Below are positions 60,699-64,000 of a stretch of 64,000 nt of DNA, piece after piece. Position 1 is the stretch's first letter, and every line of letters begins with the position of its first letter. The position numbers and the translations under genes are program-made. Location of the stretch: positions 1 through 64,000 of the forward strand of contig QFPN01000006.1 in assembly GCA_003241695.1 (NCBI GenBank), written 5' to 3'. The DNA is from Ancylobacter novellus. Lineage in GTDB: Bacteria; Pseudomonadota; Alphaproteobacteria; Rhizobiales; Methylopilaceae. The notes below the pieces were generated by a model that ran no database searches, had not been told where the DNA came from, and was given only the letters and a program-made list of their open reading frames with translations.

Positions 60699-61029
60699 AG
60701 GTGGCGTCTCCGGATGCGCTGAGCCTGTCGACAGATCTAGCGCTGCGCCCGGCAAAAGAAGCTCTTGGCGTCTCTGTGACGCGCGGCCAACATCTCGAAA
60801 TTGGTCTATTCGGCGGCGTTTTTCGCCCTGTCGCCGGCCCGCCCTTGATCAGGCGGAGCTGGGCGAGGCCCGGCGGAAGATCGGGAGAAAGCCGCGGCCC
60901 CGCCAGGTCGGGCAGATACGCTTTGCAGCGCGGGCCGTCGGATTTCAGAAGCGTCAGTGAACGAAGCCGGAGAGCGTGGCGCTCGACGAAACGACGCGCG
61001 CTGGCCCATAGTCGCGAGCTTCATCGGGA
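60699..61029. other. Intergenic region, no gene seen
   Basis: About 330 bases between the oxidoreductase and the small exported-type gene at 61030. Frames here are Arg/Pro-rich shadows; a rightward frame from 60957 has a short hydrophobic segment but then ends in an Arg-rich run, so it is not called. No repeat or terminator stands out. Confidence 0.45.
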
Positions 61030-61305
61030 GTGTCGTCGTTGTCGAACACGTGGCCAAAAAGTCTGTTGGCGCTCCCCTGCGCGGCCGTTCTTGTCGTCGC
61101 AGCCTATTTTGCGGCCGAAAGCTTCGACTTCTGGGACGACGAGGCCCTCGTCGGCGCTGAGCAAGCGCGCTCGTCGGAATGCGACGATGCGAACGCCACG
61201 ATGGCCCGCGTGAAGAAGGGCGAGGACGTTCCTTCGGACATGATGTCCCGCACTCAGGCGGAGTACGTCTTGACCACGATGTCATGCCCGAAGGCCGCCC
61301 AATAG
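61030..61305 (+). CDS. Small signal-peptide-bearing protein, unknown
   Basis: A 91-residue protein with a hydrophobic N-terminal segment (WPKSLLALPCAAVLVVAAYFAA, about 8-30) and an acidic soluble part that includes FDFWDDEALVGAEQA and RSSECDDANATMARVKKGED, then DMMSRTQAEYVLTTMSCPKA, with two Cys in the soluble region. GTG start; the ribosome-binding site is weak. It looks like a small periplasmic or membrane-anchored protein; no family recognised. Confidence 0.5.
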   Translation: MSSLSNTWPKSLLALPCAAVLVVAAYFAAESFDFWDDEALVGAEQARSSECDDANATMARVKKGEDVPSDMMSRTQAEYVLTTMSCPKAAQ

Positions 61306-61472
61306 GCCGACGCTAAGGCCGGCATTCGATGATTCCGGAAAAGCTCTGCGCCTTCGCCGCCAGGTCGGCGGGCTTCAACGCGTCGCCGGGAGCGCCGAAG
61401 TCGAAGCTCCCCGAGCGCCCTTGACGCCGATTCCCGATTCAGTCGGTCTATGTGCAGGGGTGGGGGAAAATA

Positions 61473-61685
61473 ATGGCTGATTTTCCACGCGGGATCTATC
61501 GAACACTGTCCCCTATCAGCCAATCGCCGGCGGTCAGGGTCGAATTTCGATCCGGAGAGATGGACATGCCGGAGACGCTTTACAGCGCCGAGGCCGTCAA
61601 ACCGGCGCTCGACGCCCTTCCGAGCGTCGCGGAACACTTCGCTCGTGAACTCGCCGACGCGAGAGAGCTTTCGCCAGCGGCGTGA
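61473..61685 (+). CDS. Small hypothetical protein
   Basis: A 70-residue product starting at the ATG in AATAATGGC (61473), with GGGGG just upstream; a slightly longer start at 61452 is possible. Sequence ADFPRGIYRTLSPISQSP... ends AEHFARELADARELSPAA, with a hydrophilic C-terminus. No membrane segment, no recognised motif. Borderline gene. Confidence 0.38.
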   Translation: MADFPRGIYRTLSPISQSPAVRVEFRSGEMDMPETLYSAEAVKPALDALPSVAEHFARELADARELSPAA

Positions 61686-61845
61686 GCGCCTCAATATGGC
61701 CGCTATGCGGGAATAGCGTGACGACGTCGGATTGATCCGGCCGGCCCGGATCGGGCTGCGCGCCATATCTCCGATTTTCCGAGACATTTCCACGTCGCGT
61801 GACGCGCCCTCGCGCCGCATTCGCCGCGCGTCCAGAAGGACAAGA

Positions 61846-61992
61846 ATGAAGAAGCATAAAGATACCGTTTCCGTCGCCTCCCAACCGTGCCGCGACGTTC
61901 CTTCCCCTGCGCCGTTGGTCGATTGGCGGCCGGAGCCCTGCGGGCTTTCGCGGGAAGAACTGCGGGAGATCGTCGCCGAGATCCTCGGCTGA
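61846..61992 (+). CDS. Very small hypothetical protein (48 residues)
   Basis: A 48-residue protein: KKHKDTVSVASQPCRDVP, then PLVDWRPEPCGLSREELRE and IVAEILG; two Cys and an amphipathic C-terminal helix. Called because AGAAGGA precedes the ATG at a good distance and a strong terminator follows 30 bases after the stop. Too short for family recognition. Confidence 0.5.
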   Translation: MKKHKDTVSVASQPCRDVPSPAPLVDWRPEPCGLSREELREIVAEILG

Positions 61993-62021
61993 TCGCTCCC
62001 ATAGGTGGAAGGCTCAGAAGG

Positions 62022-62044
62022 CCCGCCGTCACGGCGGGTTTTTT
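62022..62044 (+). terminator. Rho-independent terminator
   Basis: Stem CCCGCCG (62022-62028) / CGGCGGG (62032-62038), loop TCA, then TTTTTT (62039-62044). It ends the run of small rightward genes at 61.0-62.0 kb. Confidence 0.9.
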
Positions 62045-62291
62045 ATTGACCGGGCGCCTGTTGAAGGATCGGCGGTCGCGCCAGCTCAGTCGGCCGGTCG
62101 CGCACCTAGCTCGGAAGCCTTCGCATCGCCGCGGGCATGCGTAAGCGCGAGCAAATTCCCAGAAGAACATGAACGCCCCGACGCCCCACGTTCGCCGTGA
62201 GAGGGTCGCGACCCGCGCGGTCGCCTTTTCGATCGCGCGCGTAGCGCTGGGCAGCGCGCCGCGTTCTTGGCTGGTCCGCGGCGCGCTGCCG

Positions 62292-62426
62292 CTAGCGTGC
62301 GGAGATCATCCACCCAATTATGGCCAACCCGATCAGTGCGAGGGCAACGATCGCTGTCGTACCCTCCGCCTCTCCATGGAGAATGTTGAAGAAGCTAACT
62401 TTCAGTTTTTCGGACTTTCTGCGCAA
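62292..62426 (-). CDS. Small single-pass membrane protein (44 residues)
   Basis: Unannotated-size gene overlapping the end of the 400-residue orphan in another frame. Basic N-terminus (RRKSEKLKVSFFN) then ILHGEAEGTTAIVALALI and GLAIIGWMISAR, giving one clear C-terminal helix of about 20 residues. A TTG start has GGAG seven bases upstream; a GTG eight codons earlier (62450) is the alternative. Reading on the other strand is meaningless here, so a real small membrane protein is likely, possibly translated by coupling from the upstream gene. Confidence 0.55.
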   Translation of the reverse strand: MRRKSEKLKVSFFNILHGEAEGTTAIVALALIGLAIIGWMISAR

Positions 62427-63597
62427 CGGCTCGCTCCAAGAGGACAGCACTAGCCATCGATAGTGGACCGGGACCGGGCGGGACGTGTTTACGCGATCGC
62501 CGCGTCGCTGCGCCGTCTTCGGGTAAACCCGCCCTCTTTATAGCCTGCAATCGGGATACCTCTCGACCAGCCTCGTCAAGATGGGCCTCAGCAAGCTTTA
62601 AGAGCGCGATCTCTTCCTCCGCGGACCGAGACTTCTTGGGTATTATGTCTGCCGCCAACTTTGCGCGGTGAAGATGAAACTTCGCCGCCCAGTCCGATTC
62701 ATGCGCAGCCGAATCGCCGTCCGGAGTTTCTTCGGGCAAACCCGCATAAACCGACGGACGCTCGCCCTGCGCCACCCGGATAATCGCACCCTGCATGCTC
62801 TCATTCCGCTGGCCGGTAGCGATTTCGTGAATAAGACCGGCGAAATGGCTAAAATCTGAACCAGGCATTGTAACGAATTTAGGCCCGTTGAACCTCCACG
62901 ATAAGTATCGTGCGTTCTCAACGGAGTTTAGTTTTGGCCTTGACTCCGCCGGAGCTCTTGAAATGTACCGATCCGGTCCGCCGTCATGGGAAATATCTTC
63001 GGCCAATAACTCTGCCGTCAATCTAAATACGTCGATCGGCGAGATAATCGAAAAGTATTGAAGCGGCTCCCTGATATCCGCGTAGGCATCGTGGAATGCG
63101 TAGGAGAGCTGCCAATGACGACCGATCTCTGTGTTTATCTCGTCTAACAAACTTTCGATTCTGCGGACTGACTTTTGAAGTGCAGCTTTACTGGTCTGAC
63201 GGCGACTCGCCTTAGTCATATCCGACGACTGAAGCGCTGAGGCGACAACCGCGTTGACAAAAAGTATTAGATCCAGCGGTTTGTCAGGTGAAATACATTC
63301 TATGAGAGACGGCAGTAACGCTTCTGCTCTTTCTAAAACGTCTTTTTCGATTGGCAATCGCTCTATACCACGCCAGCGATAGGCGCTGCATTCTTCAAAT
63401 CCGCGAAGTCCTACCCACTTTCTATCGGCGCAATAAGCAACAATACGCTCGATGCTCGCCGCCGATAGCGTCGAGACAAAACTGCGCATCTTGCCAGACC
63501 TAATCCGCACCCACGGCATGGAAGAACCATACCCCAAATTTGGACCCTTCCACACCACAGGATGCAGAAAGCGCCGCGGCCCACCATAGTAATTCAT
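62395..63597 (-). CDS. Orphan 400-residue protein on A/T-rich segment
   Basis: A 400-residue protein I do not recognise. It has no signal peptide or membrane helix. Parts worth noting: N-terminal YYGGPRRFLHPVVWKGPNLGYG, a central helical zone SKAALQKSVRRIESLLDEINTEIG and a Lys/Arg-rich C-terminus (KKSRSAEEEIALLKLAEAHLDE, then TRRSRKHVPPGPGP). Base composition is clearly lower in GC than the rest and codons such as ATA and AGA appear, so it was probably acquired horizontally. It is leftward; the small membrane gene overlaps its 3' end by 32-56 bases. Function unknown; accessory, phage- or defence-related roles are only guesses. Confidence 0.72.
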   Translation of the reverse strand: MNYYGGPRRFLHPVVWKGPNLGYGSSMPWVRIRSGKMRSFVSTLSAASIERIVAYCADRKWVGLRGFEECSAYRWRGIERLPIEKDVLERAEALLPSLIECISPDKPLDLILFVNAVVASALQSSDMTKASRRQTSKAALQKSVRRIESLLDEINTEIGRHWQLSYAFHDAYADIREPLQYFSIISPIDVFRLTAELLAEDISHDGGPDRYISRAPAESRPKLNSVENARYLSWRFNGPKFVTMPGSDFSHFAGLIHEIATGQRNESMQGAIIRVAQGERPSVYAGLPEETPDGDSAAHESDWAAKFHLHRAKLAADIIPKKSRSAEEEIALLKLAEAHLDEAGREVSRLQAIKRAGLPEDGAATRRSRKHVPPGPGPLSMASAVLLERAVAQKVRKTES

Positions 63598-63841
63598 ACA
63601 GTAATTCTATCGCACAGCAGATAATCTGCTTGACGCTAAATCATTGAGCTAAAAGGTAATTTATGGCGCTCCCAAGGGGATACGCAGCCGCACTCATAGT
63701 CTATAACGATCGCAGTGGCTTACAGTAGGCCGTCGCCTCGCCGATGTACCATAAGCGCGTGCCTCCCGTCTAGAATTTGGGGTCACACGTTTGAAACCCC
63801 TCCCTACGTGGAGCGGTTGCGAGCTCCCCCCCGTGGGGGTG

Positions 63842-64000
63842 TTAGCGCTGGCGTTTTGGACGGGAGGCGTTCAGGTTTCTGATAGCTTGGTCCGCCTCTC
63901 GCTCAAACCTCTTGATCTGTCTCAAGACACCCTTGGACCCGAGCGCCTTCGCGGCCCGGCGTGCGTAAGACGAGAAGTTTCGCACCCCAATCGGGGAGAA
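63842..64000 (-). CDS. Partial gene, C-terminus only
   Basis: The last 52 codons of a leftward gene whose start lies beyond the window: ends SSYARRAAKALGSKGV, then LRQIKRFEREADQAIRN and LNASRPKRQR before TAA. The tail is strongly basic and helical. Composition is intermediate. Too short to identify, but the codon pattern and clean stop suggest a real gene. Confidence 0.5.
   Translation of the reverse strand, partial: FSPIGVRNFSSYARRAAKALGSKGVLRQIKRFEREADQAIRNLNASRPKRQR

Noticed and set aside
62169..62453. 94-codon plus-strand frame at the right edge
   Set aside because: Runs opposite the small membrane protein and the orphan gene end; composition is shadow-like.
63663..63728. 21-codon plus-strand frame with AAGG before ATG
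   Set aside because: Too short to support alone; kept as possible leader or remnant but not called.
63820..63841. GC hairpin before the partial gene's stop
   Set aside because: C/G-run pairing without a U-run; likely chance in a C-rich tract.

Overview
The window is high-GC alphaproteobacterial chromosome, almost certainly Hyphomicrobiales (Rhizobiales), and the gene content points to a facultative methylotroph. Support comes from a CobS/CobT aerobic cobaltochelatase pair, a 1605-residue NAD-dependent glutamate dehydrogenase, a Tim44-like/MltA/Smr block facing fxsA, DUF29, a Ku/LigD pair, and an mgsABC-gmaS block (N-methylglutamate route for methylamine). Genes are packed tightly, many joined by 4-base ATGA or GTGA stop/start overlaps. 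There are two tRNAs (Ala-CGC, Arg-ACG), no rRNA, no CRISPR array and no recognisable transposase. Layout. 0.2-12 kb: glyoxalase, Bax-inhibitor-like protein, L,D-transpeptidase, an OmpR-type regulator with a cyclic-nucleotide-domain protein, then the leftward operon cobS-DUF29-cobT-phytase-like esterase, a J-domain protein, bolA, metX, a VOC protein and a DMT exporter. 12-19 kb: yggT, tRNA-Ala, a leftward potF-potG-potH-potI polyamine importer, and a divergent puuA-like gamma-glutamylpolyamine synthetase. 19-31 kb: an A/T-rich orphan gene, gluQ, NAD-glutamate dehydrogenase, hrpB (carrying a dispersed repeat inside its reading frame), ppa, a small exported protein, smr-mltA-tim44. 32-44.5 kb: fxsA, then a complete type II secretion locus built as two divergent operons (leftward gspE-L-M-C/N-like; rightward gspD-prepilin peptidase-F-G-H-I-J-K) around an A/T-rich control region that holds a Pho-box-like repeat. 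44.5-49.2 kb: mgsA-mgsB-mgsC-gmaS followed by a clear terminator. 49-56 kb: ogt, tRNA-Arg, an orphan histidine kinase, rpmH-rnpA-yidC and engB, with a possible attenuator hairpin in the rpmH leader. 56-62 kb: ku-ligD non-homologous end joining pair, an FAD oxidoreductase and several very small candidate genes ending in a strong terminator. 62-64 kb: a clearly A/T-richer segment with a 400-residue orphan protein overlapped at its end by a 44-residue single-helix membrane protein, plus the 3' end of another gene at the window edge; this looks like the border of an accessory region. Functionally the middle of the window centres on glutamate and amine nitrogen: polyamine uptake and glutamylation, glutamate oxidation, and methylamine capture on glutamate. 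Dispersed GC-rich palindromes of at least two families sit in many of the intergenic gaps. Best candidates for something new: the 400-residue/44-residue overlapping pair at the right end, DUF29 embedded by stop/start overlap in the cobaltochelatase operon, the possible phosphate-responsive control of the secretion locus, and the rpmH leader hairpin.
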